A stretch of 64,000 bases of DNA from Lamellibrachia satsuma. Its lineage: Eukaryota; Annelida; Polychaeta; Sabellida; Siboglinidae. Positions 45,966 to 57,415 of the stretch are shown one piece after another; the first letter of the stretch is position 1, and the number at the start of each line of letters is the position of its first letter. Under the pieces are notes generated by a model. That model worked only from the letters and a program-made list of their open reading frames with translations, searched no databases and was not told the DNA's origin. The stretch lies in assembly GCA_033239005.1 (NCBI GenBank), contig BSQZ01000061.1, positions 3,646,001-3,710,000 of the forward strand, given 5' to 3'. Position numbers and translations under genes: made by a program.

Positions 45966-46978
45966 TGGTCGTTAACGTTGTCTTTACAGTCTTTAAATTT
46001 CTCTTCCCAATTTATATCTGAACACTCTTTCCTCATTTCTTCATAATTTGCCTTATTGAATAGCTTCCGTTTTATAGTGTATTTATTTGTTATAACTTTG
46101 CACAAAATATTGAATGTAATGACACAGTGGTCACTTTTACCTAGAGGGCTGAGGTATTCTATTTCCCCTATGTTGTCTTCTTCGTTTGATAAAATCAGAT
46201 CTAAAAGGTTTGTGTTAGTTGTGCCTCGTCCTCTGGTGGGATTTGAGACATGTTGATACATGAATGTGTCTCTAAGGCATTCTACAAATTTAAAATTTAG
46301 GTTACTGGGGTTAATTGATTTGGTCGTCCAATGTTTCCAGCTAATATCTGGGAGATTGAAATCTCCTGTAATTACAATGTGTGAATATTTAAGTCCTGAT
46401 GTGGATCTAATCATATTTAGAAGTTCTGCGTTATTTTCTTCTGACCCACCATCGCTCCTATATATGCATCCAAAGAGAAGTTTGGTTTTATTTTTAAGTT
46501 TAATTTCTATAAATAAGCATTCCTTGAAGGTTGAGACCAGGTTTATATTTTCTGAGTATAGGGAATTTAAGACGTACATTATAATACCCCTACCTTCATT
46601 ATTTTCTATATTTTTGGAGAACAATGTATAGCCTTCTAAGTAAAATTCTGGTATGGTTACAGTGCATTTGGGGTTTTTTGGTTTTACCTCGTTAATTGCT
46701 ATTATGTGAGGTTTCAGTTCTTTAATTCTTTGTTCAAATTCATTTTGCTTGTTCCTTAGTTGGTCAGCATTGGTATAAAAACACAGAATGTTGCCTATGT
46801 CATTAAGATTATTTTTATTAACATTTGTTTTACCATCCGTCACTCTAGGTGTAGTCTTTACTGGCTTTTCCTTATCTTTCTTATTTTTCTCTCCCATTGT
46901 CGTAGCGGCAGACTCGACATTACTTCCGCGTACGCTGTTCAGACAGTCCGCAACTGCTACATTCTTCGATAACGCCAT
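45941..46978 (-). CDS. LINE endonuclease ORF part (345 codons)
   Basis: N-terminal 80 residues are basic and low-complexity, then an apurinic-like endonuclease: FYTNADQLRNKQNEF, IAINEVKPKN (catalytic Glu), GCIYRSDGG, GDFNLPDISW (Asp), LLDLILSN and GKSDHCVITF (Asp-His). The frame ends DQWESLKQY, stop. The RT frame continues the same protein: ESLK here and KTVLRLLEDKY there, offset by one base at an AAAA run near 45953-45956. Nearly certainly one ancestral ORF with a 1-nt deletion. Confidence 0.9.
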   Translation of the reverse strand: MALSKNVAVADCLNSVRGSNVESAATTMGEKNKKDKEKPVKTTPRVTDGKTNVNKNNLNDIGNILCFYTNADQLRNKQNEFEQRIKELKPHIIAINEVKPKNPKCTVTIPEFYLEGYTLFSKNIENNEGRGIIMYVLNSLYSENINLVSTFKECLFIEIKLKNKTKLLFGCIYRSDGGSEENNAELLNMIRSTSGLKYSHIVITGDFNLPDISWKHWTTKSINPSNLNFKFVECLRDTFMYQHVSNPTRGRGTTNTNLLDLILSNEEDNIGEIEYLSPLGKSDHCVITFNILCKVITNKYTIKRKLFNKANYEEMRKECSDINWEEKFKDCKDNVNDQWESLKQY

Positions 46979-47535
46979 AGATTACATATAATTTTACTGC
47001 TACGTAGTGACAAACTGATGATGAACGAACAATATTCACATCGAAACGGGACACAAAGCTGAAGCCATTTTGGATCTGATCCATCACGTGATACGATTCC
47101 AACCAATCACTGAGCGGCGCGCATACATTGTGTCATTTGTAGCGTTTCTTACAAATGTGCTCATTGGATGAATATGATGTCATTGGAAATACCATTACTA
47201 CAGCGCGAAAGAGGGAATTCCGATCTTTACAACGATACCCGGATAATGGGGTTGCCCCACTCAATAGACAAAAGCGGTCCGTCTAGATTAGGTCGAGATT
47301 ATCGCTTTTGTTTCAGTTTAATCCCCTTTTCAAGTGACAAGCGTTTAAAAACTGTTCATTTATATATATTTTATCATGCATGAAGTAAGATGCAAACAAA
47401 GATAAAACATTTTAGTGCTCGAAAATGTCAAAACATGAAAATTGAAAGTTTTGACCTGTGCCATTAGATGTGTCTGTAGCCGATAATTTTTATTTGCGAC
47501 TTCCGACTGATTTTGCTGTCGCGGGTCACATATAC
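46979..47535. other. LINE 5' region and flank
   Basis: 46979-47120 is moderately CpG-containing and may be the LINE 5' UTR. The rest shows nothing recognisable. Confidence 0.4.
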
Positions 47536-47536
47536 G

Positions 47537-47686
<150 letters not shown>

Positions 47687-47997
47687 TAATAACAAATTAG
47701 TTAAAACATGACATATATGCGCATAGTTGAATATTAATATAACAATAATAGTAGAATATAGTTAAACAAATAATACTATTTTTTTAATTGTTTTAACATG
47801 TTTATGAAACCCCATATTTTAATATCAATTAATATAATATATATTTCAAAAACATTTTGCATAATGTCTTATATCTAGAAAATGTTTCGGTATTGAAACA
47901 TATGCTATGGCATTGATATAACCTTTAATAAGCCAAATACAAATGTTTGTATTTTTACTGTTTCGTTACGAAAAGTTGCGAATAGTGTTTATGGCGC

Positions 47998-48126
47998 GAA
48001 ACCACAGGGGCGGAGCTAGGCGAAGCTTGCTTTGCCGAACGTTAATGAGATGCATCACGTGATCGCGGGATCGACACGCGCGCGCGCACCGACGAGTCGC
48101 TCATAATTTGTTGACATTCGGGCAAC
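47998..48126 (+). promoter_or_regulatory. CpG-rich putative promoter
   Basis: Abrupt change from AT-rich DNA to CpG-dense sequence (atcgcgggatcgacacgcgc gcgcgcaccgacgag) with tcacgtga (E-box-like) just before an ATG with good context (caacATGg). Could equally be a LINE or transposon 5' end. Confidence 0.35.
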
Positions 48127-48327
48127 ATGGCTGACAGTGTTAGGCGGGTTGTGCGTGCACCGTTGCGTTCCGCGACGAAGAGGAGGAAAAAGGAGTTGGA
48201 TAAAGCGAGATTGGCAACACGAGTGACACTGAAAAACCGAAAGAGACGTTGGGATCGCCTGAAGACTGTCTTAAAAATAAAAGACATTGAAGTGGAAGAA
48301 ATTCTATTCGACACGTTAGACGGTTAG
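48127..48327 (+). CDS. Small basic ORF, possible first exon
   Basis: 66 codons beginning MADSVRRVVRAPLRSATKRR and containing KKELDKARLATRVTLKNRKR then DIEVEEILFDTLDG. The LDKARxxTRV helix followed by an acidic LFDxLD segment resembles the N-terminus of multicopy invertebrate and fish zinc-finger or DUF proteins. A possible donor gttagt overlaps the stop (gacg/gttagtag at 48322). No downstream exon identified. The minus-strand ORF over it is a shadow. Confidence 0.4.
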   Translation: MADSVRRVVRAPLRSATKRRKKELDKARLATRVTLKNRKRRWDRLKTVLKIKDIEVEEILFDTLDG

Positions 48328-48582
48328 TAGTAGTAGTACTAGTAGAATCGCCCCAGCGATTGTAGAATCACCCCACTAGAATCGCGCCAACAATTCACTT
48401 TGCCCTGTGCATCATGATCATTACTATCCTAGCTAGTAATGCGAATATCGGCATCGGATCTAAGCCCTGTGGCTGTGCTATGGCTATGTCGCATGTGGTG
48501 CCTTCACAGAGGTCAGGTTTAACACCAGTTAAGTTGTTTCCAGAATGTGGGTTTATGTGTAATTCGTTCATGAACGGGCATT

Positions 48583-51500
48583 GTGTATGTGAGAGGAATG
48601 AAAAAATATATCAACGTTTTAATTGCAAGTAACGGTGCTAACTTTACGACCCGACCGACGCAACCCGACAGCCAGGTTTCTTGGATTTGCTGCCAGTGTG
48701 GCATTCCAAATTTTGCAAGTTCGCTTTTCTCAAACTCATCCATAGAGCTAGCAAATAGCTTTTCTATTCTGTCAGACTTGTCCACATCTGATTGCAGTGA
48801 GCCACTAAGTCCACCTTTAGCTACTTCTTCTCCCCGCAAACAAAGAAATAATAACAGTAACTGCAGTAGTACCAGACCATCTAAAACAAGTAGAACTTTT
48901 ACTAAGAAACAAGCCCAGAAAAAACCTACAAAGAGACAATCTCTAAAGACCCTGGTCATAAACTTCTGCAGCATCAGGAACAAAGTTTCAGACCTTGCAG
49001 TGTGCATTGAAAATTACAGCCCTGATATAATCATAGGCACTGAAACACACCTAGACAGTTATCTGCAGTGAGCTGTTCCCCTCTAACTATTTTATCATTC
49101 GCAAAGACTTTGACAACTCCAAAGGAGGAGTCCTGATAGCCATAACAAATGATCTCATAGGAACCCACAGACCAGAGCTTGATACCACCATCAAAATACA
49201 AGAATCTAAAGATATCACAATTGGGGCATTCTACAGATCACCACAATTTGGCAAAACTAATGACTATATGAATGAACTACGGGAATCCATAAACAAAATG
49301 AAACGTTCAGACAACGAACAAATATGGCTAGCTGGAGATTTTAATCTACCCGAAATAGATTGGGACATACTAAGCACAAAACCAAGCGGAGCTGCTCCCG
49401 GCCTATCAAAACAATTAATTGAAATTACTAATGACTTTGGACTAGAACAAGTCGTCCGTGGACCCACCAGAATAAATAACACTTTGGACCTATTCTTCAC
49501 AACAAACCCCACCCTTGTTGAAAGATCTACAGTTGTACCAGGAATAAGTGACCATATGATGGCATCCCAGTAATCATAAACAGCTGCAAGCCTAGGGTTA
49601 TCAAACAAAAACCGTGCAAAATATGTACCACAAAGCTAACATACAGGCTCTGAAAGAAGAACTACTCAAATGGAATAATGAATTCACATCAATGGATCCA
49701 TGAACACAGTCAATGAAATGTACACGGAATTCCAAACTGTTCTTGAATCAATAATGAACTCTCACATACCAACCAAAATAATATCTAAGCGTAACCAAAC
49801 ACCTTGGATCAACAGGCGAATCAAACGATTACACAAACGTACACAAAGAGCTTTCCACACACACACACAACAGAAAAATCAAACAAGTTATGAAATTTTT
49901 CGTAAAGCACGTAAGACCATACATGAAGAGACAAGAACTGCACATAGAAGATATATCCATTTGTTCTGACTCGCCCAAACGATTCTGGTCCTACATCAAA
50001 AGCCTGAAAGTTGATACAATCGGTATACCAACCCTAACCAAAGACAACAGGCTAGAGTCAGATAACAAACTGAAAGCCGAAATTCTGAATAACCAGTTCA
50101 AGTCAGTCTTCACAAGCGAAAACACCAACCTACCACAAGAACCAAACACAAACATACTAGCCATGCCAGACAACATCATCAAAACAGAAGGGGTTGCTAA
50201 ACTACTTCACGGCTTAAATCCAAATAAGGCAACAGGACCCGACGAGGTGCCCGCCAAAATCCTCCAACTTGCTGCCAACGAATTGGTTCCAGCCCTCAGT
50301 CTAATCTTCCAGAAATCACTCATCACAGGGGAACTCCCACTCTCTTGGTTACGGGCCAACATCACCACCATATTCAAGAAGGGAGACCGGTCCCTTGCAT
50401 CAAATTATCGTCCCATCTCCTTAACATCGATATGTTGCAAAATCCTCGAACACATTGTATTCTCTAACATCATGAACCACTTTGACCAATACGCAATCTT
50501 AACAGACAGACAACATGGTTTCCGCAGAAAACACTCCAGAATCTCAATTAATACTCACCACACATGATCTAGCTAATTCTTAATAAATCCCAGACTGACA
50601 TGATAATAATGGACTTCTCAAAAGCATTTGACACCATCCCCCACAACCGGCTTCTGAATAAATTAAACAGATATCACATCCACAATAATACACACACCTG
50701 GATCTCAAACTTCCTTAAATGTCACAAACAAAGAGTTGTTGTCGGTGGAGAACACTCGACCTGGACCAACGTTGTTTCGGGTGTACCCCAGGGCGCGGTA
50801 CTGGGACCGTTACTTTTCCTCATATACATCAATGACCTACCTGACAATATTCACTCCACAGTCCGTCTGTTTGCAGATGACTGTGTCCTCTATAGAGAAA
50901 TAAAAAATGAGTTTGACTCACACGAACTCCAGAAAGATCTAAACAGGCTGGCACAATGGGAACATGACTGGCAAATGCATTTCAATACCCAAAAATGCTT
51001 CGTCATGAGAATTACACACGCAAGACATGTAAAACACTACAATTACACGCTAGGGGATTCAACACTACAAGAAACTGACAGTCATCCCTATCTAGGAGTC
51101 TGCATCACCAAAGATCTTACCTGGAACAAACACATCCATCAGATCACAGCCTCAGCTAACCACACACTTGCATTCGTCAGATGGAATCTCCACTCATGCC
51201 CCAAAAACATCAAAACAACCGCCTACACAACCCTTGTTCACCCACTCCTAGAATATTCATCATCCATATGGGACTTCCACACCCAGGTTCTCATTAACAA
51301 AATAGAGATGGTGCAAAGATGGGCGGCTCACATTTGCCACAACGACTACACATCCAGAGAAACTGGGTGTGTGTCAGAAATTATTACACAATTACACCTA
51401 GAGCTACTAATAACCAGGAGAACAAATAGACGGCTAACCATATTTCACAAAGCCATCCACAGTCATCTATCACTGCCTGTCGCAAACCTCCTCCAACCCA

Positions 51501-51770
51501 TCAAACGCCACTCACGGCATCTAAATAGCAAAGCCTTCAACACCATACACGCAAGCAAGAACTGTTACAAATTTTCTTATTTTCCCCGAACAATAAAAAG
51601 ATTGGAATTCATTACCAGACGCAATAGCCAACATCACAGAACCACAGCAATTTAAGCAAGCTCTCACACACTTAGTCCCAAACAAACATGACTAAATAGC
51701 ACGCGCACCCAACCCTGACCGTTTAACTCCATAGGAGTGTTGGCCAGTATTACTACAAGACAAGACAAGG
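48583..51770 (+). mobile_element. L2/Jockey-like LINE, long, several frameshifts
   Basis: Plus strand. The opening SWICCQCGIPNFASSLF and a Ser/Lys-rich linker precede the endonuclease: LVINFCSIRNKVSDLAVCIE, DIIIGTETHLDS (frameshift near 49068), YFIIRKDFDNSKGGVLIAI, AGDFNLPEIDWD, LDLFFTTNP, ISDHMM. After frameshifts near 49575 and 49970 comes LNPNKATGPDEVPAKIL, NYRPISLTSICCKILEHIV. A break near 50565 is followed by MDFSKAFDTIPHNRLLNKLN, VPQGAVLGPLLFLIYINDLP and RLFADDCVLY. The C-terminus reads LVHPLLEYSSSIWD and ends, in another frame, WNSLPDAIANITEPQQF and a stop near 51690. The tail is (ACAAG)n at 51760-51772. The 5' limit may lie between 48330 and 48583. Confidence 0.88.
50600..51655 (+). 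pseudogene. Reverse transcriptase palm and C-terminus of the L2-like LINE
   Basis: 351 uninterrupted codons with motif A (DFSKAFDTIPH), motif B (GVPQGAVLGPLLFLIYINDL), FADD, WQMHFNTQKC and the thumb region. It joins upstream RT motifs only through a frameshift and loses its last ~30 codons by another near 51595. Confidence 0.88.
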
Positions 51771-52160
51771 CTACAACAATATAAATTAAATTAAACAATT
51801 GTTTGCTTAACAGGGTGTTTCTTACTGGGAAAAGTTGCTGTCTGTTGTCTTTTTTGGGTATCATAGTCATGGCTATTGGAAAATGGGGGTGTGCTATGTG
51901 TAGGAATGGCAAGGGGAGTAATCAATCAGAAAAAAAAAACAAAGTATTTAAAAAAATAATGGAACATTGAAATACTTCAGGAAAGTTTAATTTTGTTAAC
52001 TAAAATAAATTAGTTTTCACAGTATATATTAAAAAGTACACAGATGTACTCATAATGTACTCGTGTACCGAGTACTTCCGCCCCAGGTCTGGCCAAGGAC
52101 ACCATTTGATTTGTTGTAGCCATGCGCACGCACACACCCACGCACGCACACACCCACACA
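51771..52160. other. Intergenic, nothing recognised
   Basis: Contains a poly-A run near 51930 and a (CACGCA)n/(CACA)n tract at 52125-52163. Confidence 0.5.
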
Positions 52161-52162
52161 CA

Positions 52163-52985
52163 AGATTTAACAAGATTTAACAAGATTTGCCATCCAAGCC
52201 AAAGGCCCAGATGGCAAGTGGACAAGGAAGCCATTGGCTTATCGAGAGTCCAACAATGTTCACCTACTTATAACCCGCCCTTCTGATATATGTGTCAACC
52301 TTGTTTTTAAACATATTCATGCTGCTAGCAGTTACACAATCTGTAGACAGTTTGTTCCATTCATTTACTGTCCTCTGTGAGAACGAGTGCTTCCTGATGT
52401 CCAATCTACATTGATCCTTTACTAATTTTACCTCATGTCCTCTAGTTCTGCTATCCTTCTTGAGTGAGAAAAACATATTTCTATCAATATTTTCATACCC
52501 ATTCAATATCTTAAAAACTTCAATCTGATCTCCTCTTAACCTCCTTGTCTCTAGAGTTGTTAAACCACATTCTTTCAGGCGTTCTTCATAACTAAGGTCT
52601 CTAAGTTCTGGAATCATTTTAGTTGCTCTCCTTTGTATGCGTTCAAGCGTATCTATATCCTTCTTACGATATGGTCTCCATGCTTGTATACAGTATTCTA
52701 AATGAGGTCTAACTATTGCTTTATAAAGAGGTATAATTAACTTTTTTCCCTTGTATGTTATGTTTCTTCTAATCAATCCAAGAATTTGATTACCCTTTGA
52801 AGCTGCAATACCACACTGCTCTGAAACTTTCATATCAGCGCTTATTGTAACTCCTAAGTCCTTTTCTTTTACAGTAGTACCAAGAACAGTAGCTCCCATT
52901 TTATAGTTTACATTCAAGTTCCCATGTCCTGTATGTAGGCATTTACATTTCCCAAAATTGAACAGCATCTGCCATTTCTCAGACA
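52163..52985 (-). mobile_element. CR1-like LINE family 1, copy E (5' truncated, C-terminus open)
   Basis: Minus strand. Homology starts at EKWQMLFNFGKCKCLHTGHG, just after the FADD motif, and continues without stops through NQILGLIRRNITYKGKKLII, YKAIVRPHLEYCIQAWRPYR, IQRRATKMIPELRDLSYEER, RLRGDQIEVFKILNGYENID and FSQRTVNEWNKLSTDC to a stop at 52264. Then the 3' UTR and three aaatcttgtt tail units (52163-52190). The best-preserved copy of the family in this window. Confidence 0.92.
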
Positions 52986-53174
52986 AATAAATAAAATATA
53001 GTGCCTGCATGTTGCATATGTGGCATGTTGATAATCTACATGGCATAGACTTAGTGTAGCAAAAACTCATCCATGTGAATAGACTAGTTATTGTTGTTGC
53101 TCTCCTCTTTTTTCCTGTAGTCCGGGTGAGGCTGGCACCAATACTGGTTGATGATTTATTTTCCCCCTTCATAA

Positions 53175-54095
53175 CTTACTTACTTACTTAATCCTCTTGG
53201 CCCCTTCAGGAGCATAGGGCGTCAACCATGTTTCTCCACCTCACTCTCTTCTGGGCTATAGCTTTGGCCTCTTGCCAGGTGACCCCCACTTTTTCAAGAT
53301 CTTGTAGTGTTGAGCGTCTCCAGTTGATTTTTGGCCTTCCTTGTCTTCTCTTTCCTTGTTGGTTATAGTCCAGTGCTTGTTTGGTTGTATTTGTTGGATC
53401 TTTTCTGAGTGTGTGGCCAATCCAGCTCCATTTTCTCCTCTTGATTGTAGTGCTTATTTCTTCCTGTTTGGTTTTCTTCCAGAGCTCTTTATTTGATATT
53501 TTGTTAGGCCACCATACCTTAAGGATGTATCGGAGGTGACTGTTGATGAAGACTTGGAGTTTGTTGTTGAGAGACTGAGTAGTTTTCAACGTTTCACAGC
53601 CATAGAGAATAACTGGTTTAACATTGGTGTTGAAAATGCGGATCTTAGTGTTTATGGATAGTTGGGAAGAGAGCCATACAGGGCGTAGGGTTCTGAAGGC
53701 ATGGCGAGCTTTATTGATGCGTAGCTCCACATCTTTGTCAGCTCCACCATTTGTACTGATGTTGCTCCCGAGGTAGATGAAGTCTTGTACTTCCTCAACA
53801 GTACCACTTTCTAGTGAGATGGGTTCGGAGGATCTGCTGTTGACTTTCATCACCTTTGTCTTTCCCACATTGATCTTAAGACCCAGTTGGCTGCTTTTTT
53901 CTTGAAGCCTTTCTGTTTTTTGTTACATGTGTTTATGGGTTTCTGAGAGTAGTGCTAGATCATCTGCAAAATCCAAGTCTTCTAGTTGTCAGAACAAGTT
54001 CCACTGGATCCCAGTACGATGGTGTTCTGTGGATCTTTTCATTGTCCACTCTATGGCTATCAGAAAGAGCAGTGGAGATAGCAAGCAGCCCTTCT
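53175..54095 (-). mobile_element. RTE-like LINE 3' fragment
   Basis: Minus strand, 5' truncated. From about 54090: KKGCLLSPLLFLIAIEWTMK, stop, then LEDLDFADDLALLSETHKHM (FADD), a stop, then VGKTKVMKVNSRSSE, VEEVQDFIYLGSNISTNGGA, SINTKIRIFNTNVKPVILYG, RRKWSWIGHTLRKDPTNTTK and RRQGRPKINWRRSTLQDLEK. WIGHxLR with RRxGRPKxxW is the RTE RT C-terminus. The 3' tail is an (AAGT)n run (53175-53193). Confidence 0.9.
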
Positions 54096-55685
54096 TAACT
54101 AGTCCCCTATTACTACCGTCTCCACTCCCCTCTATCCCTCGCCCTCATTCTCCATTCCCCTCCCACTAAATCACTCTTCACGCAGTCCTCCCATCTCAGT
54201 CTCTGCCTTCTCCTTCTACCGTCCACTCCCTTCTACCCTCCACTTTTCAGATTCACATTTTTTTTATACAAAATGCCCGATGAATAATGTACACTAAGTA
54301 GTTGTCAGGCACCAAGGCTATACACAGTTTATCTTGCTGGTTATTCTATGTCTAATATGTCAGCAAAACATTGGTACCCACTTCAATGAAATTACGTACA
54401 TTTGTCATTGTCCAAGAAATGCAAGGCATTTAAGTGTGGCCCTACTTCATGCTCATGCTTGGATACATTATGGTGGGAAAGAATTGGCCCATTGAAATTG
54501 AAAAAGTTACATCATAATATGAACAAACACGTAAATGATCATCTAAAGATGTGGAAAGAAGAACGGTTATGGAAGAATGGTTGTTTTAAGTTAAAATACA
54601 ATCATTGTTGTAACAACACTGGAAACTTCAGTGAGTCTCTACTGTCCCATCAGTGCACACAGATAAGCATCAGTCCAATCTGTTCTCAGGTTCTATGGTG
54701 TTGTGTGTTGTGTATTGCCCAGGGTCATTGACACATCCATTGTCTCATTGTTAAACAGAATGCCTCCAAGTGGGTTGTAATGTAAAACCATCCCAGACTG
54801 GCAGTAATATACCAGTCCTCCTGTTGTGAATTGTGCCTGTGGACAGATGTTCATATGACTGTCAGGCAGAAAACCAGCATTTGACAACAACCAAAAATAT
54901 CCAGAAAGCAATTGGTAATCAAAGTGAATAATATTTTATATACTATATAAACTGTAACTACAGTATTGAATATAAACAGTATAAACATTATCAATTATAG
55001 GTACTCACCACATATTTAGAAAATAAATTATTTGATTGTATTATGGACAACCCATTACATGCATGCACATTGCTACCATCCAACTTCAATTTGATGGGCA
55101 CATCACTAAATGGAAAGTAGGCCACTGTAACATGGGGCATGAAATATGCAAATAAAATAGTTATTTAATGAAAGGTTAAGGTATGTTACAGATACAACTA
55201 AATATTTGTCTATGTTGATATACATGTAGGGATAGTGCGTGGAAATAAAGCTACATGAAAAAAGTAATGAAAATAAAGTCAAAAATTTGCCCAAGAAAGT
55301 CACAGAGAAATATAGTAACAACATTGTGTCATTCAAATACCATATATTAAATACAAAGGTACATTCTTGCACATTTTCACTGATACTTAAGCACAATAAA
55401 GTTTGGTGATTAAAAAAATCATTACATTTTGACACAATATTAAGTGATAATATTCATTGATTAAATAAACATATCACTGGAGCCATCAACCCACTCTGGC
55501 TTAGACATGAGGTTTAGCTGGCTTAGACAGGGGATTTAGCTGGCTTAGACAAGTGGTTGAGTCAGCTCTGAAAGTGGCTTCTCAAGTGTCACTAACAAAA
55601 AAGTAAAGGTGACCAAACACTTTGGTGATCTGTAATCATGTTTATTTATTGTTTGTTTTGTTTTAGTATTTCAACTTGTATTATA
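54096..55685. other. Intergenic with a polypyrimidine stretch
   Basis: 54096-54260 is C/T-rich (ctccactcccctctatccct and similar). The 109-codon ORFs at 54402 (+) and 55106 (-) resemble no family I know. Three gctggcttagacaggggatt-type units occur at 55495-55560. Confidence 0.45.
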
Positions 55686-55686
55686 A

Positions 55687-56880
55687 ATGCAAAGAACTAT
55701 ATATATAAATGAACAGGCTTTTGCTGATGAAATGAATTATTTTTATAGACATTTTGATATTCAGGACTCTCCCAGTAGATGTGATTCTGTGCTCAGCGAT
55801 GTGTTTGTCAGTAATGCTGATAGGCTTGAAATTGATGTACCACCCGGTAGATGTTGTTACCAAAGTCTTCCAACATGTATGTATACTGTAGAAAAGCAAC
55901 TGGTCCTGACGGCATTCCAGTTTTTTTATTTAAAACATTTACTGAGGAGCTGGCACCGGCTCGGTGCCCCATATTCCAACTTTAGCCACAGGGTACCAAT
56001 ACGCTGGAAAACCTCATATATCACTCCTGTACCAAAGATAATTTGCCCAAAAGGAAACAATGATTACAGACCTGTTGCACTTACATCAATTGTCATGAAA
56101 TGTTTGGAACGCTTAGTGGCTTGTAAGCTGAGGTTAGCCGTTGAGGACTATTTTGACCCATTCCAGTTTGCCTACAGGCATTGCAGAGGAACAGACGACG
56201 CTGTCAACACTGTTGTCCATTTAATTTTGAAACACTTAGACAAGCCCAAGGTTTATGCTAGACTACTGTTTATAGACTTTAGCTCGGCGTTCAACCTTAT
56301 CCAACCTCACACCCTGCTCACTAAGCTGAAACAAATGAATGTCAATCCATATATCATCAAGTGGTATCATTCTTTTCTAACAAACAGAGTGCAGCTTGTT
56401 AAAGTAAATCAGACTCTTTCCCAAACTATGGTAACAAATACCGGTGCACCCCAAGGTCGTGTCAGTTTGCCGATTTTGTACATTCTGTATACAAATGACT
56501 GTACCAGCAGCAGTCCTAACAACTACATAATCAGATTTTCTGATGACTGCTATTCTTAATCTGTTACATGCTGATTCTGACATCAGTATGTACACTTCTG
56601 AAATTGAAAGCTTTGTACATTGGTGCGACAACAACCACCTCAAACTCAATGTTAGTATCAGTCAATAGATGATTTTTGATGCTAAATGTATTGTTGCCGA
56701 TCACTTGCCTGTTGTTATTCATGGTGAAGAAATTGCCCAGATCGGTCAGTACAAATACCTAGGTGTCCATCTTGATAACAAACTTAGCTGGAATGTCCAT
56801 GTTCACAGTGTGTGCTCCAAAGTCCACCAGCGGTGGAGTTGGCAACTGGATCATGCTTATGAAACATAACAGTTAAAACT
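55687..56880 (+). mobile_element. L2-like LINE fragment, RT domain
   Basis: Plus strand. 290 open codons: VPIRWKTSYITPVPK, NDYRPVALTSIVMKCLERLV, QFAYRHCRGTDDAVNTVVHL, KPKVYARLLFIDFSSAFNLI (motif A), NTGAPQGRVSLPILYILYTN (motif B, altered GRVSLP), IIRFSDDCYS (motif C, SDD). After a frameshift: FVHWCDNNHLKLN, stop, GQYKYLGVHLDNKLSWNVHV. It ends near 56880 without a tail. Only an RT core relic. Confidence 0.9.
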
Positions 56881-57335
56881 TATCTATTGCAGCTTCCCAG
56901 TGTATCAGGCATGAAATTTCCTCGCAGCAATAGAAGAAGCACAAAGACTTGCCACTGAAGACAAACAGCAAAGGGCACGCTGTGTAAGCATAACTTGTAT
57001 ACATTGTTGTTAGACACAACAATAATGACATTCCATTACAGCACAAATAGCGATTATGTTTCTACTTAGCCCCTTGGGTTAGTTAGTATTTTGTAAAGAA
57101 GACGCAATTTAATGTTTCATAAGAAATTTGATTGTTCATAAACACAGTTTTTTCATTTTCCATGTGTTAAAATTGCACGAAAGAGCTTATGACAAGCTAA
57201 AAGCTTAAAATAAGCACTTTTTATATAGAAAATAATTGTTGCGTTTCATAAATGCCTAATCACAACGTCTTAATACGCATTTCATGTCGTGTGCAGTTCT
57301 CTGTAAGTGCTTGGGCATAAGGAAATGAAGGTATG
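56881..57335. other. Intergenic, nothing recognised
   Basis: AT-rich, no repeat or ORF of note. Confidence 0.5.
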
Positions 57336-57415
57336 CAACCCTAACCGTAGCTAACCCCATCCTTGGCTAACCCCATCTCTAGCTAACCCCATCCCTAGCC
57401 AATCATAACCCTGAA
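57336..57415. repeat. Short ~18-bp repeat (gctaaccccatcyctag)
   Basis: Four imperfect units starting with aaccctaaccgtagctaacc. It resembles a degenerate CCCTAA-rich sequence but is too short to be a telomere. Confidence 0.6.

Larger units (their letters stand above)
43797..46978 (-). mobile_element. Near-intact CR1/Jockey-group LINE
   Basis: Minus-strand non-LTR retrotransposon with endonuclease and reverse transcriptase in order and only one apparent break. The 3' end is two TCATAAGGTA units followed by AGG, 5-8 bp from the start codon of the DUF7869-like gene. The 5' end is uncertain and may extend to about 47110. The two ORFs are listed separately. Confidence 0.92.

Noticed and set aside
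57336..57415. Interstitial telomere repeat
   Set aside because: Units are ~18 bp with gctaaccccatc cores, not TTAGGG or a simple telomere repeat, and only ~80 bp long.
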